DNA of 64,000 nucleotides from Chitinophaga sp. GbtcB8 (GCF_019091455.1 NZ_JAGXJN010000001.1:372001-436000); one strand, 5' to 3'. Numbered from the stretch's first letter, positions 38,843-48,365 are shown. A program made the numbers and translations. The notes: generated by a model not told the origin, from the letters alone.

Positions 38843-41824
38843 ATGTACCTGAACTGTAAAACCTATTTCAGCCTGCGCTATGGTACCATTAGCACTAAAG
38901 ACCTGGTAACCACTGCCCGCAACATGGGCATTACCAGCCTGGCCCTTACCAACATTAATATGACCGCCGATGTATGGACCTTTGTAAAGGAATGCCATGC
39001 AAAAGATATAAAACCTATTATTGGCCTGGAATGCAGGAATACGCATACATTCAAATACATTCTGCTGGCCCGCAATATGGAAGGCTGGTTCCATATTAAC
39101 CGCTTTTTATCTGAGCACCTGCAAAACGAAATACCTTTCCCGGACCGGGCGCCGGTTTTGCCCGGCACCTTTGTTATATACGCCTGGGGCGCTTGTGCGC
39201 CGGATCAGCTGGCCGCACACGAGCTGATAGGCATACGCCCCCGTGAAGTGAATAAGCTATTCAGGGTAGATACGCTAAAGTATAAGCACAAGCTGGTGAT
39301 CTTACACCCCGTTACTTTCCAGGATGCGGAACATTATGAGCTGCACCGTGTGCTGCGGGCAGTAGATCAGAACATCCTCATCACCCAGCTGCCCCCCGCT
39401 ACCACCGCCTTACCCGATGAATGCTGGTTATTGCCCGCCGACCTGCTGGAGCACTATGAACAATACCCGCACATAGTACAGAACACGCTGCAGATCATGG
39501 AAGCCTGTGAGCTGCATTTTGATTTTAAAGTGCAGCGTAATAAAAAATATTTGTACGGCAGCGCAGCAGCAGACCGGGATAAGCTGCGGGAGCTGGCTTA
39601 TAAAGGCATGCATGACCGTTATGGCGCTGATAATGCAGAGGCAAAATTCCGTATTGAAAAAGAGCTGAAGATCATAGAAGATCAAAATTTTAATGCTTAC
39701 TTCCTGATCACCCATGATATTATCAGCTATGCACAAAGCCAGGGCTTTTTCTATGTAGGCCGGGGCAGCGGCGCCAATTCCATTATTGCCTATTGCCTGC
39801 GCATCACAGATGTAGACCCCATTGCGCTGAACCTGTACTTTGAACGTTTCTTAAATCCATACCGCAGCTCGCCCCCGGATTTTGATATTGACTTTTCCTG
39901 GCGCGACCGCGATGAGGTGATCAAACATGTATTTAAAAAGCACGGCGGCGAATACACGGCCTTGTTAGGCACCGTAGCTACCTTCCAGGAAAATGCAATT
40001 ATACGTGAGCTGGGTAAAGTATACGGCCTGCCTAAAAAGGAAATAGACCGCATATTGGATACCCCTTTTGAGCTTAAGCTGGATGAAGACAGCATACAGC
40101 AAAAGATCCTGGGCTTCTGCAGCCTTATGACCAAAGACGGCAAGGCTTTTCCCAACCACCTGAGCATACATGCCGGCGGTATTCTTATCAGCAATGCGCC
40201 TATTCATCAATACTGCGCCACCCATTTGCCGCCCAAAGGATTTTGTACTGCCCAAATGGACATGCTGCAGGCAGAAGCCATTGGCCTGTATAAGTTTGAT
40301 ATACTAAGCCAGCGCGGGCTGGGGCATATACGCGATTCGCTGGATATTATTAAAGCCAATAAAGGCGTAGAGATAGATATACACGCCATTAAAGATTTTA
40401 CTGCAGATGAAAATGTGAAAAGGCAGCTGCGGACAGTGAACACCATTGGCTGCTTTTACATAGAGTCCCCGGGCATGCGGCAGCTGCTGAAAAAGCTGGA
40501 ATGTGATGATTATTTAACGCTGGTGGCAGCCAGCTCCATCATACGCCCGGGTGTAGCGCAATCCGGCATGATGCGGCAGTATGTGGAGAATTTCAGGAAT
40601 AAGGATAAGGTCATCTACCTGCACCCTGTTATTGAAGAGGTGCTGTCGGAAACCTTTGGTATTATGGTGTACCAGGAAGATGTAATTAAGCTTATACATG
40701 CCTATGCTGACATGGACCTGGCAGATGCCGATATTATACGCCGCAGTATGGCCGGTAAGTACCGTGGGCCGGATGCCTTTTTGAAATTGCAGGAGCAGTT
40801 CTTTTCCAACAGCGCACGGATGAACCGCCCTATAGAAGTAACAAAAGAGCTATGGCGGCAAATAGCCAGCTTTACCAGCTTTTCATTTTCCAAAGCGCAT
40901 TCCGCCACCTATGCAGTTGAAAGCTACCAAAGCCTGTTCCTGAAAACTTATTTTCCTGCGGAGTTTATGGTAGCGGTGATCAATAACTTTGGCGGCTTTT
41001 ATAACCGGGAGCTGTATTTCAGGGAGCTGCAAAAAACCGGTGTTACTATTCATGCGCCCTGCATTAATAACAGCAGCTACCCTACCCGCATTACAGGTGA
41101 AGAAGTATATACCGGCTTTATTCATGTAGAAGGGCTGGAAGAAGCCTGGATAAACCGCATGCTGGCAGAACGGAGCCAATACGGGCCTTATGCCAGCCTG
41201 GATGATTTTACAGAACGTATGCAGCCCCCGCCGGAACAGCTGGATATACTGATACGGATAGGCGCCTTTAACTTTACCGGCTACACGAAAAAAGAGCTGT
41301 TATGGAAAAGCAGCCTACTGCTTAGGAGTAAAGATCCGAACGCAGATCATGTATTACCCCTGTTCTATGAGCCGACGCCGGATTGTAAGCTGCCGCAGCT
41401 GGCTTACCATGCACATGAAGATGCTTTTGATGAAATAGCGCTGCTGGGATTTCCGCTGTGCTCCCCGTTCAGCGTGCTGGAACATGATCAAAGCCAGTAT
41501 GTGACCGTGCGGGAAATGGCCACAAGGCTGGGAGAAACCGTGCGGGTGCTAGGCTACCTGGTAACTACCAAACATATTAATACCTCCCAGGGTGCGCCTA
41601 TGTGTTTTGGAACCTTTTTAGACCGGGAACAGGCCTTCCTGGATACCGTGCATTTCCCGGAAAGCTTCCGGCAATATCCCTTGCAGAAGAGCGGTTTTTA
41701 TATCCTGGAAGGCAGGGTTACCAAAGAATACGATGTTATATTATTGGAAATCAGTTATATGCGGAAAATTGGGTATTTTGAGGATAAAAATTTTTTAACC
41801 AGACAAAAAGCCGTAAATTTGTGA
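38843..41824 (+). CDS. DNA polymerase III alpha subunit, DnaE2-like (error-prone)
   Basis: 993 residues, shorter than replicative DnaE (about 1160). The N-terminal PHP domain is degenerate: the usual metal histidines are replaced, reading NCKTYFSLRYGTIS. The catalytic Asp pair is in PPDFDIDFSWRDRDEV; FYVGRGSGANSIIAYCLRITDVDP and FTSFSFSKAHSATYAVESYQ are C-family motifs. A short OB-fold closes the protein. It is linked to dinB, like the DnaE2/ImuC part of damage mutasomes, so it probably carries out lesion bypass with DinB. Confidence 0.88.
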   Translation: MYLNCKTYFSLRYGTISTKDLVTTARNMGITSLALTNINMTADVWTFVKECHAKDIKPIIGLECRNTHTFKYILLARNMEGWFHINRFLSEHLQNEIPFPDRAPVLPGTFVIYAWGACAPDQLAAHELIGIRPREVNKLFRVDTLKYKHKLVILHPVTFQDAEHYELHRVLRAVDQNILITQLPPATTALPDECWLLPADLLEHYEQYPHIVQNTLQIMEACELHFDFKVQRNKKYLYGSAAADRDKLRELAYKGMHDRYGADNAEAKFRIEKELKIIEDQNFNAYFLITHDIISYAQSQGFFYVGRGSGANSIIAYCLRITDVDPIALNLYFERFLNPYRSSPPDFDIDFSWRDRDEVIKHVFKKHGGEYTALLGTVATFQENAIIRELGKVYGLPKKEIDRILDTPFELKLDEDSIQQKILGFCSLMTKDGKAFPNHLSIHAGGILISNAPIHQYCATHLPPKGFCTAQMDMLQAEAIGLYKFDILSQRGLGHIRDSLDIIKANKGVEIDIHAIKDFTADENVKRQLRTVNTIGCFYIESPGMRQLLKKLECDDYLTLVAASSIIRPGVAQSGMMRQYVENFRNKDKVIYLHPVIEEVLSETFGIMVYQEDVIKLIHAYADMDLADADIIRRSMAGKYRGPDAFLKLQEQFFSNSARMNRPIEVTKELWRQIASFTSFSFSKAHSATYAVESYQSLFLKTYFPAEFMVAVINNFGGFYNRELYFRELQKTGVTIHAPCINNSSYPTRITGEEVYTGFIHVEGLEEAWINRMLAERSQYGPYASLDDFTERMQPPPEQLDILIRIGAFNFTGYTKKELLWKSSLLLRSKDPNADHVLPLFYEPTPDCKLPQLAYHAHEDAFDEIALLGFPLCSPFSVLEHDQSQYVTVREMATRLGETVRVLGYLVTTKHINTSQGAPMCFGTFLDREQAFLDTVHFPESFRQYPLQKSGFYILEGRVTKEYDVILLEISYMRKIGYFEDKNFLTRQKAVNL
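41814..41821 (+). promoter_or_regulatory. TAAATTTG element within the end of the dnaE-like gene
   Basis: TAAATTTG is a full TAnnTTTG match placed 20 bases before the antitoxin ATG, so the toxin-antitoxin pair may have its own promoter inside the polymerase gene. The -33 region is only T-rich. Confidence 0.35.
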
Positions 41825-41840
41825 CAAATGACGTTGGAGC

Positions 41841-42299
41841 ATGAAACCGCACAAAAACATCGAGTACCAGGTACAGGAACAAACCTTAATGGTAGTGCAG
41901 GAAGCCGCCGTGCCTTATGGGGCAGGCCGGGGGTATTTTGAGTTTATACAGCTTTCCAGGGATGGCATCATTAAAAAGGCGCTTATGAACCTGAGTCAGC
42001 AGCTTTCATTTTCATTGTCAGAAGTGGCGCGCGTGCTGCACATTTCTGAAAGAACATTGCAACGCTATGCAGATGATGAAAAACTTTCTGCAGATACTTC
42101 CGAAAGGGCCATACTACTCTCTCAACTGTACCAGCACGGTACCTTTGTATTTGGCGACCTGGAAAATTTTAAGGAATGGATGCGTACTCCATTACCTGCG
42201 TTCAATTACCAACCTCCTATTTCCCTTTTAGATACTACCTTTGGTTTCCAGCTCATCGAAGATGAACTTGGCAAAATAGCACACGGCATTTTTGCATAA
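41841..42299 (+). CDS. Xre/MbcA/ParS-family antitoxin
   Basis: 152 residues. The N-terminal helix-turn-helix-like part includes FSLSEVARVLHISERTLQRYAD; the C-terminal toxin-binding segment (DUF2384-like) includes GDLENFKEWMRTPLPAFNYQPPISLLDTTFGFQLIEDELGKIAHGIFA, shown here in its known order. This is the standard antitoxin of RES toxins. It should bind the RES protein and repress its own promoter. It starts 16 bases after the dnaE-like stop, so it may be transcribed with the polymerases. Confidence 0.88.
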   Translation: MKPHKNIEYQVQEQTLMVVQEAAVPYGAGRGYFEFIQLSRDGIIKKALMNLSQQLSFSLSEVARVLHISERTLQRYADDEKLSADTSERAILLSQLYQHGTFVFGDLENFKEWMRTPLPAFNYQPPISLLDTTFGFQLIEDELGKIAHGIFA

Positions 42300-42313
42300 C
42301 CACACCCTATTGA

Positions 42314-42781
42314 ATGGAAGTCTATCGTATCAGCAAATGCATGTACATTACTGATCTGAATGGTGTTGGCGCCCGCCTCTATGGCGGACGCTGGAACAGC
42401 AAAGGTCATCCGGTATTGTACACTGCAGGCAGCCGCGCCCTCTCCGCACTGGAAGTACTGGTGCATGTACCATTAAAGAATATTGTTCAGGATTTTTGTA
42501 TTGCTACTATTCTTATACCGGATAAGATGCCGGTTAAAACCATTACCCGTAAAGAGCTGCCTTCCGGCTGGCAATCCCTCGCCCCTTTCCCGGAGCTGCA
42601 AAAAGTAGGTGATGCGTGGTTAGAAGAAGGTAAATACCCGGTATTGAAAATTCCATCTGTAGTGATACCGGAGGAGTTCAACTACCTGGTAAACCCACTG
42701 CACCCGGAAGCAGAAGGCGTGTATGTAACCAGCCAGCAGCCTTTTGTATTTGACCAGCGGCTGAAAGAAGCGAAGAGATAA
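42314..42781 (+). CDS. RES-domain toxin (NAD+ phosphorylase type)
   Basis: 155 residues. The three residues that name the domain are visible: Arg in GARLYGGRWNSKG, Glu in ALSALEVLVH and Ser in KIPSVVIPEEFNYLVNP. RES toxins such as MbcT degrade NAD+ and stop growth. The gene follows the antitoxin by 14 bases. All active-site residues are kept, so the module is probably functional. Confidence 0.9.
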   Translation: MEVYRISKCMYITDLNGVGARLYGGRWNSKGHPVLYTAGSRALSALEVLVHVPLKNIVQDFCIATILIPDKMPVKTITRKELPSGWQSLAPFPELQKVGDAWLEEGKYPVLKIPSVVIPEEFNYLVNPLHPEAEGVYVTSQQPFVFDQRLKEAKR

Positions 42782-42800
42782 TGCAAATACGCAGAAATGC

Positions 42801-42845
42801 AAATGTGCAAATGAAAGATCCCGAAGAGATCTCATTTGCACATTT
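42801..42845. repeat. 14-bp hairpin, ATGTGCAAATGA family (copy 2)
   Basis: AAATGTGCAAATGA (42801-42814) pairs exactly with TCATTTGCACATTT (42832-42845). A GATC-rich inner part can extend the stem. It lies between the convergent RES toxin and aspartate kinase genes. The same arm occurs at 36514-36559. Confidence 0.8.
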
Positions 42846-42861
42846 AATATTTGTATGGATA

Positions 42862-44184
42862 CTATTCTAAGTTGAACAATCCTTTATTCAGCAGCTGCAA
42901 TGTTCTTTCCTTGTGCTGGCCACCTACCAGTATGGAAATATTATGCCGGCTGCCGCCATAGGAGATCATACGCAGCGGGATCTCATTCAGCGCCTCAAAT
43001 AACTTTTTCAGGATAGAAGGCGTGGCCGCTACTTCATTCCCTACAATAGATACAATGGTTTGATGGTGATCCAGCTCCACAGTGCCAAAGGGCTGCAGCT
43101 CTTTCAGGATCTGATCTATATGCTGGGTATTATCAATCGTAATAGACACCGCTACTTCTGAAGTAGTGATCATATCTATAGGTGTACGGTACTTCTCAAA
43201 GATCTCAAACAGCTTTCTCAAAAAACCATAAGCCAGCAGCATACGGCTGGATTTGATCTTAATAGCAATAATACCGTCTTTGGCAGCAATCGCCTTTACT
43301 CCATCGCCATTAGGCATTTCAGTAATAATTGTGCCTTTGGCTTCCGGCTGCATAGTGTTCAGCAGCTTTACCGGGATGTTAAAATGCTGCGCCGGCCATA
43401 TGGAGGCCGGGTGCAATATTTTAGCGCCAAAGTATGCCAGCTCCGCAGCTTCATCAAAAGACAGCTGCTCAATGGGGAAGGTTTTCTTTACTACGCGCGG
43501 ATCATTGTTGTGCATACCGTCAATATCCGTCCAGATCTGTACTTCACTGGCCTGAATAGCAGCTCCGATCAAGGAGGCGGAATAATCGCTGCCACCACGT
43601 TTCAGGTTATCTACCTCGCCTTTTGCATTGCGGCAAATGTATCCCTGTGTAATAAAGATGCGCTGGTCCTTTTGTTTATCGATCAGGTTACCCAGGCGGA
43701 TCTTGATCTTGGGGATCTCCGGCTCCTCAAATTCATCAATGCTCATGAAATCCAGGGCGGGCACCAGTACGGCCTGCACACCGGCTTCTTCCAGGTATAC
43801 ATTGAACAGCTTTGTGCTCAATAGCTCACCCTGGGCCAGGATATCCTTGTTCAGCGCTTCATTGAAAGATATTTTGAGAATAATGGTCAGAAATTCAAAA
43901 TGCTCATCCACAATTTCTTTGGCTTTGGCACGGGGACCTTCCTGCTTCAGCAGCTCATTACAAAAGGTACGGTAATGCTTTTCCAGCTTATCGATCTGCT
44001 GTTTAGCCTGTGCCTTATTCCCTTCTGCCAGTGATTGTCCTATTTCTACCAATGCATTGGTAGTACCGGACAATGCAGATAACACCACAATCTTTGGATC
44101 GTTGTCTGCCGTTATCAATTGAGCCACGGCATGCATACGTTCCGGCTTTCCCACAGAGGTGCCGCCAAATTTTAAAACTTTCAT
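42862..44184 (-). CDS. lysC: Aspartate kinase (monofunctional)
   Basis: 440 residues. It begins MKVLKFGGTSVGKPERM, the kinase signature, and has GRGGSDY-type residues as LKRGGSDYSASLIGA and WTDIDGMHNNDPRVV. Two ACT domains fill about 295-440. It phosphorylates aspartate in lysine, threonine and methionine synthesis, with feedback control by the ACT domains. It is not fused to homoserine dehydrogenase. It follows the Ldh-family gene by 42 bases on the same strand; that link has no obvious pathway logic. Confidence 0.93.
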   Translation of the reverse strand: MKVLKFGGTSVGKPERMHAVAQLITADNDPKIVVLSALSGTTNALVEIGQSLAEGNKAQAKQQIDKLEKHYRTFCNELLKQEGPRAKAKEIVDEHFEFLTIILKISFNEALNKDILAQGELLSTKLFNVYLEEAGVQAVLVPALDFMSIDEFEEPEIPKIKIRLGNLIDKQKDQRIFITQGYICRNAKGEVDNLKRGGSDYSASLIGAAIQASEVQIWTDIDGMHNNDPRVVKKTFPIEQLSFDEAAELAYFGAKILHPASIWPAQHFNIPVKLLNTMQPEAKGTIITEMPNGDGVKAIAAKDGIIAIKIKSSRMLLAYGFLRKLFEIFEKYRTPIDMITTSEVAVSITIDNTQHIDQILKELQPFGTVELDHHQTIVSIVGNEVAATPSILKKLFEALNEIPLRMISYGGSRHNISILVGGQHKERTLQLLNKGLFNLE

Positions 44185-44226
44185 GTTGTGAGAGTTGTCT
44201 TTTAGATGTATTTGTGTTTGTTGTTG

Positions 44227-45303
44227 CTAAGCAAATTTTATTTTAAACCGGGCTGCCACTTCCTCCAGATCCTTTATCACGGGCTCTAAAACCGGAATGC
44301 CCTGCACCCTTCTCTCCTTTTCCATTTCCCGCTCCGGGTCGCCTGGTATCAGCACCTGCTGCCCTTGTACCGGCTCTGCTGCCCGGAAACGGCCGATCCA
44401 TTTATCCATATTGGCCTTAAACTCATCTGCCGGGCGGAAGGCATCTACCCGCATGGCGCCAAAGAAATGGCCCAGGCCCTGCCCTACCGGATCCGGTGAT
44501 AATGGTAAAAAGCTTACGAATGGCGGCGCCCAGGGACCGTAATTGGCTCCTGAAAGAACGGCCGAAAATATGTCAACAATTGCGCCCAAACAATAACCTT
44601 TATGGCTGCCATGCTCACGGTCGCCGCCCAGGGGCAGCAATGCGCCGCCGCTGCGCAGCTCATGCGGGTTGGTGCTGGTGGCGCCTTCCTTATCCTGGAT
44701 CCACCCTTCCGGCGCCTCCAGGTTCTTACGCTGTAATATTTCCAGTTTGCCGTTGGCAGCGGTAGTGGTAGCAAAATCTGCTATAAAGGCCGGCTGCTCA
44801 TTGGCCGGAATGGCTACTGCTATGGGATTGGTGCCCAGCATACGCTCTTTGGCAAAAGTGGGTGCTACCAGGGGGCTGGCATTGGTCATGGCCATACCGA
44901 TCATATCCCTTTCCAGGGCCATCATGGCATGGTAACCGGCTATACCAAAGTGGTTGGAATTTTTTACGCTCACCCAGCCGCTGCCTACTGCGGCGGCTTT
45001 CTGCAAGGCCACTTCCATGGCAAAAGGCGCCACTACCAGGCCCAGGCCGCTATCCCCATCTACCACGGCAGTGCTGGGTGTTTCGTGCACAATATGCACA
45101 TCCGGGCGGGTATTAATGCGGCCGGCTTCCCACAAACGTACGTAACCGCTAAGACGGGCCACCCCATGGGAATCTACGCCCCGGAGGTCGGCAGACAGGA
45201 GTACTTCACTTGCTGTTTCTGCATGCTGTAAAGAGCAACCCATGCGGGTAAATACCTCGTGGGTAAATTCCCTTAAATGCTGATAGGAAAAAATATGGTT
45301 CAT
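44227..45303 (-). CDS. Ldh-family (malate/L-lactate/ureidoglycolate type) NAD(P)-dependent oxidoreductase
   Basis: 358 residues of the LDH2/YlbC fold. Signatures are ADLRGVDSHGVARLSGYVRLWEAG near 38-60, NSNHFGIAGYHAMMAL with the catalytic His, GTNPIAVAIPA, and GSHKGYCLGAIVDIFSAVLSGA. The substrate (malate, lactate, ureidoglycolate or a pyrroline carboxylate) cannot be fixed by sequence alone. It is 22 bases downstream of the DUF3467 gene and upstream of lysC on the minus strand, so the three may be cotranscribed. Confidence 0.85.
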   Translation of the reverse strand: MNHIFSYQHLREFTHEVFTRMGCSLQHAETASEVLLSADLRGVDSHGVARLSGYVRLWEAGRINTRPDVHIVHETPSTAVVDGDSGLGLVVAPFAMEVALQKAAAVGSGWVSVKNSNHFGIAGYHAMMALERDMIGMAMTNASPLVAPTFAKERMLGTNPIAVAIPANEQPAFIADFATTTAANGKLEILQRKNLEAPEGWIQDKEGATSTNPHELRSGGALLPLGGDREHGSHKGYCLGAIVDIFSAVLSGANYGPWAPPFVSFLPLSPDPVGQGLGHFFGAMRVDAFRPADEFKANMDKWIGRFRAAEPVQGQQVLIPGDPEREMEKERRVQGIPVLEPVIKDLEEVAARFKIKFA

Positions 45304-45325
45304 GCTTTTGTATCAGTGCTAATGA

Positions 45326-45640
45326 TCAGGCCTGCGCGGTGGGACCGCCAAAATTCATGGGCATGGATACAGGGTCCTGATCCTGTATGGCGCCGTGTAC
45401 AGATTCATATTTCTTTACATTATCCTGCAACGCTTTCATAAAACGTTTGGCATGCTGGGGGGTTAAAATGATCCGGGACTTCACCTTAGCCTTTGGTAAA
45501 CCAGGCATTACATTAATAAAATCCACCACAAATTCAGCATTGGAATGTGTTATTACGGCCAGGTTGGCGTACACACCCTCTGCTATTTCCTCGCTCAATT
45601 CTATATTCAACTGCGTCTGCTCTTCTTGCTGATTATCCAT
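45326..45640 (-). CDS. DUF3467 domain protein
   Basis: 104 residues from ATG 45640 (MDNQQEEQTQLNIELSEEIAEG). A start 27 codons earlier would run through the terminator at 45668-45701 and is rejected. The conserved block EGVYANLAVITHSNAEFVVDFINVMPG followed by RIILTPQHAKRFMKALQDNV defines DUF3467, a small protein widespread in Bacteroidota and Deltaproteobacteria. Function is unknown. There is no signal peptide, so it is cytoplasmic. Confidence 0.85.
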   Translation of the reverse strand: MDNQQEEQTQLNIELSEEIAEGVYANLAVITHSNAEFVVDFINVMPGLPKAKVKSRIILTPQHAKRFMKALQDNVKKYESVHGAIQDQDPVSMPMNFGGPTAQA

Positions 45641-45667
45641 ATTTGGTAGGTTTGAGGGTACAAAAGT

Positions 45668-45701
45668 AAAAAAAGAGGCTTCAAATGAAGCCTCTTTTTT
45701 T
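45668..45701. terminator. Bidirectional intrinsic terminator
   Basis: A 15-bp perfect stem: AAAAAAAGAGGCTTC (45668-45682), loop AAAT, GAAGCCTCTTTTTTT (45687-45701). Its A and T ends allow termination on either strand; it ends the M57 protease transcript upstream of DUF3467. Confidence 0.9.
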
Positions 45702-45734
45702 GTGGAGGGTAATGTGTACATATTTTATAAGCGA

Positions 45735-46745
45735 TCAAGGGCACTGGCCGGGTTCCCGTGAAGTATGAGCGCTGGAAACTTCCCCATTGCTCCACATATA
45801 GTAATACGAGATCGTACACCTGTCATGGAAATCATCATATTCCGTGCTGATAATGTAGCGGCCGGAGGTTTGACAAACGCCATTGATCAGCCGCTGGCTA
45901 TCATCTCCACAGGAAGGTGACGGGATCCCGTACAAGTAGCGTAGTGCCACAATATCACGGAAGGTAAAAGGACGGTTATCAAAAGGGCCTACACATGCCA
46001 GCATCCAGGAATCCGGGTCCGGACTAGAGGGTGTAGCAAATATTAAAACAGCGCCATCGCTGCCGGCGCCTTCATTATTAGGATGCGAAGCATCTACCAG
46101 GCAGCCGCTGTAAGAACGGTTCATATAATCTGTATGGCGGAAACCAATACAGTGGCCTAATTCATGGGCAATGATGGTGGTTAGATTATTAATATCCGGA
46201 AAACCACCTATAGCTGCGGGATCCAGCTGTAGCGTATTATAAGGATTGCCACCACTGGGAAAACCGGAGCGCCCCAGGGGACCACCCAGTGAGGCACTTA
46301 CAACAGATATATCGGCACTACCGCTTACACGCTGAAAAATAAGGCGCAGGTTTAATGCATTGTACCGTGCAATGGCATTATCCAGCGCTGTAGTATAGTC
46401 GGACGACAAGCCAGTGATAGACAATGTAATGGTTCGCGGTGAGGATGCAACGGCGCTTACTGTGTTATTGGTCCTGTACTGCTCTGTTTCCCCCATCTTT
46501 ATCCAGGGTGAATGGTTGTTTACGCCTAATTGTTCAGGTTTTAGTAAAATATCACCTTCCACCACATAACCTTCCGGCACTTTTTTTACAGCGGAAATAT
46601 TAAAACCCATGTCATAGATCTTTTGCAAAACTTCGCTGGATACTTTTTCACCGGTGGAGGAGTCAATGCTTTTTTTACAGGCGGTACTAAACATCAATAA
46701 TACTGCAATCAGGCTACTGATCAGGCTTTTTGAGGAATGTAACAT
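45735..46745 (-). CDS. M57-family zinc metalloprotease lipoprotein
   Basis: 336 residues. A lipoprotein signal ends FSTA-C23. The zinc-binding site is HELGHCIGFRHTDYMNR, an extended HExxHxxGxxH metzincin motif with a downstream aspartate, as in the dual-action HEIGH peptidase group of Bacteroidota. Six cysteines in the last 120 residues could form disulfides. It should sit on a membrane facing outward and cut proteins. It lies just after the SusCD pair but is separated by a strong terminator, so linkage in function is only possible. Confidence 0.85.
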   Translation of the reverse strand: MLHSSKSLISSLIAVLLMFSTACKKSIDSSTGEKVSSEVLQKIYDMGFNISAVKKVPEGYVVEGDILLKPEQLGVNNHSPWIKMGETEQYRTNNTVSAVASSPRTITLSITGLSSDYTTALDNAIARYNALNLRLIFQRVSGSADISVVSASLGGPLGRSGFPSGGNPYNTLQLDPAAIGGFPDINNLTTIIAHELGHCIGFRHTDYMNRSYSGCLVDASHPNNEGAGSDGAVLIFATPSSPDPDSWMLACVGPFDNRPFTFRDIVALRYLYGIPSPSCGDDSQRLINGVCQTSGRYIISTEYDDFHDRCTISYYYMWSNGEVSSAHTSREPGQCP

Positions 46746-46850
46746 ACTTTTTTTTGGTTTAAGTGTGAGGGCAATAGGGTACTTATCAGGTATGGGTTAC
46801 AAGTACTATCAATATAGAAAGATTAGTTGAGATTAGCAATGAACGGCCAT

Positions 46851-46884
46851 AAAAAAAGCCAGGCAGTTTTTCAACTGCCTGGCT
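46851..46884 (-). terminator. Intrinsic terminator of susC-susD
   Basis: AGCCAGGCAGTT (46857-46868) pairs exactly with AACTGCCTGGCT (46873-46884). On the minus strand the stem is followed by seven T (46857-46851 side). It lies 28 bases after the susD stop. Confidence 0.92.
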
Positions 46885-46911
46885 ATCTGTTATTCTTAAA
46901 AATGTTTTTGT

Positions 46912-48351
46912 TTAGAACTTATCCCAGAACAATTTGGTAGTTACTACATCACCGCCAATGGCTTTGGCAGCAGCGTCATAATTCGTCTGGTTCAGGTTTT
47001 GCTCACTTACCGGGTAAGGGTAACGCAGGGGAATTTCAGACTGTGCTTCTTCCGGTTTAACCAGTTTGGGGAAATCCAGCCTTCTCCATTCCGTCCAGGC
47101 TTCAAAACCACGGTTATATAATGCCAGCCATTTCTGTACGCCTATTTTGCCTTTGTAACCGCCGGTAGCAGTAGCATAAGCAACTTCAGGCTGCGCCAGG
47201 TAAGTGGCTGCTTCGGCATCAGTACCACCCCATGAAATAATGGAAGCAGTAACTGCATTGGTGTAGTGCGTAGCGGCAGTACCGGCAACACCGGTCATGC
47301 CTCTTTCAATTGCTTCTGCACGCAGGAACTCCACTTCAGTATAATCAATCCAAATGGAGGGGTAATCTTTTTTACGCAGCAGGTCACCTACCGGTGAAAA
47401 TGCGCTGTAATCATTGCTGGTACCATAGATACCGCCTTTGAAACCACCGCCTGCTGCTTCGCCAAAGAAGAAAGGTCTTCTGGGATCGCTCAGTGCGTTC
47501 ATGGTATCTACCAGGGTATTGGCGCCTACGAAGTCCAAACGGCCGCTCTGCACCAGATCAACCCACAGCGGGTTAGTGTTCGGTGGTACAGTGGAGTACT
47601 GGAAAGAGGCGTTATCTGCTGCTGATGTAAATGCAGTGGCAGAAGCCTGCTCAATGCCTGCTTTAGCTTTTGCAGGTTCGTCGTCTGCAAGCACCATCCA
47701 CATACGCATTTTCAGTGAGCTCGCCATTTTCTTCCAGCCTGCTACATCTCCTTTGTACAGGATGTCGCTGGCGCCAAAACTTGCAGCAGCCGGATCCAGG
47801 TTAGCGTTAGCTGCATCCAGCCTTGCCAGCAGATCCAGGTACACGGTTTTTGCATCGTCGTACTTGGGAGAAAGGTTGTCAATATCCATTGCATCGGTGT
47901 AAGGGATATTGCCAAAAGTGTTCAGTATTACGTTGTAAGTATAGATAGTTACTATCTCGATCTGTGCCAGCTGGTTCTTTTTCACCGCAGCATCCAGGGT
48001 AGCATCTTCATTTATTACCTTTTTAGCTTCGTTCAGGTCAGTCAGCACATCGCGGTACAGCCTGTGCCAGAACTCCTGCGGAATGTTACGGGTGCTCAGG
48101 TCATACTGGCTTTCATCCGGGTAGGTGGTTTCTGTCCAGTATTGCGCCAGCAGGCGGAAAATGTTTACGTTCACGTTGGTGCTGGTCAGCGCATTCGTGA
48201 TATTAAGCTCTGCGTTGGCAAACAGGGTGGGCGCCACTACGGCAGCCGGTTTCTTAGAGTTCTGGTTCAGATCTGTAAGATTCTTTGTGCAGGATGCAGT
48301 GAGCACCATTGCAAATGCCAGCGTTATGTATGATAATGTTAGCTTCTTCAT
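46912..48351 (-). CDS. SusD/RagB-family nutrient-binding outer-membrane lipoprotein
   Basis: 479 residues. A lipoprotein signal ends LTAS-C21, followed by TKNLTDLNQN. It belongs to the SusD-like family of TPR-helical proteins, with FWHRLYRDVLTDLNEAKKVI and SSLKMRMWMVLADDEPAKAK, and YTEVEFLRAEAIERG late. It acts as the lid over the SusC transporter. It follows susC by 14 bases in one operon. The substrate cannot be inferred from SusD alone; no glycosidase is adjacent. Confidence 0.9.
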   Translation of the reverse strand: MKKLTLSYITLAFAMVLTASCTKNLTDLNQNSKKPAAVVAPTLFANAELNITNALTSTNVNVNIFRLLAQYWTETTYPDESQYDLSTRNIPQEFWHRLYRDVLTDLNEAKKVINEDATLDAAVKKNQLAQIEIVTIYTYNVILNTFGNIPYTDAMDIDNLSPKYDDAKTVYLDLLARLDAANANLDPAAASFGASDILYKGDVAGWKKMASSLKMRMWMVLADDEPAKAKAGIEQASATAFTSAADNASFQYSTVPPNTNPLWVDLVQSGRLDFVGANTLVDTMNALSDPRRPFFFGEAAGGGFKGGIYGTSNDYSAFSPVGDLLRKKDYPSIWIDYTEVEFLRAEAIERGMTGVAGTAATHYTNAVTASIISWGGTDAEAATYLAQPEVAYATATGGYKGKIGVQKWLALYNRGFEAWTEWRRLDFPKLVKPEEAQSEIPLRYPYPVSEQNLNQTNYDAAAKAIGGDVVTTKLFWDKF

Positions 48352-48365
48352 GTTTAAATAGTTTT

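Noticed and set aside
44954-45231. Alanine- and proline-rich plus-strand frames antisense to the Ldh-family gene
   Set aside because: Several frames are open at once, typical of a GC-richer stretch; the minus-strand gene is well supported.
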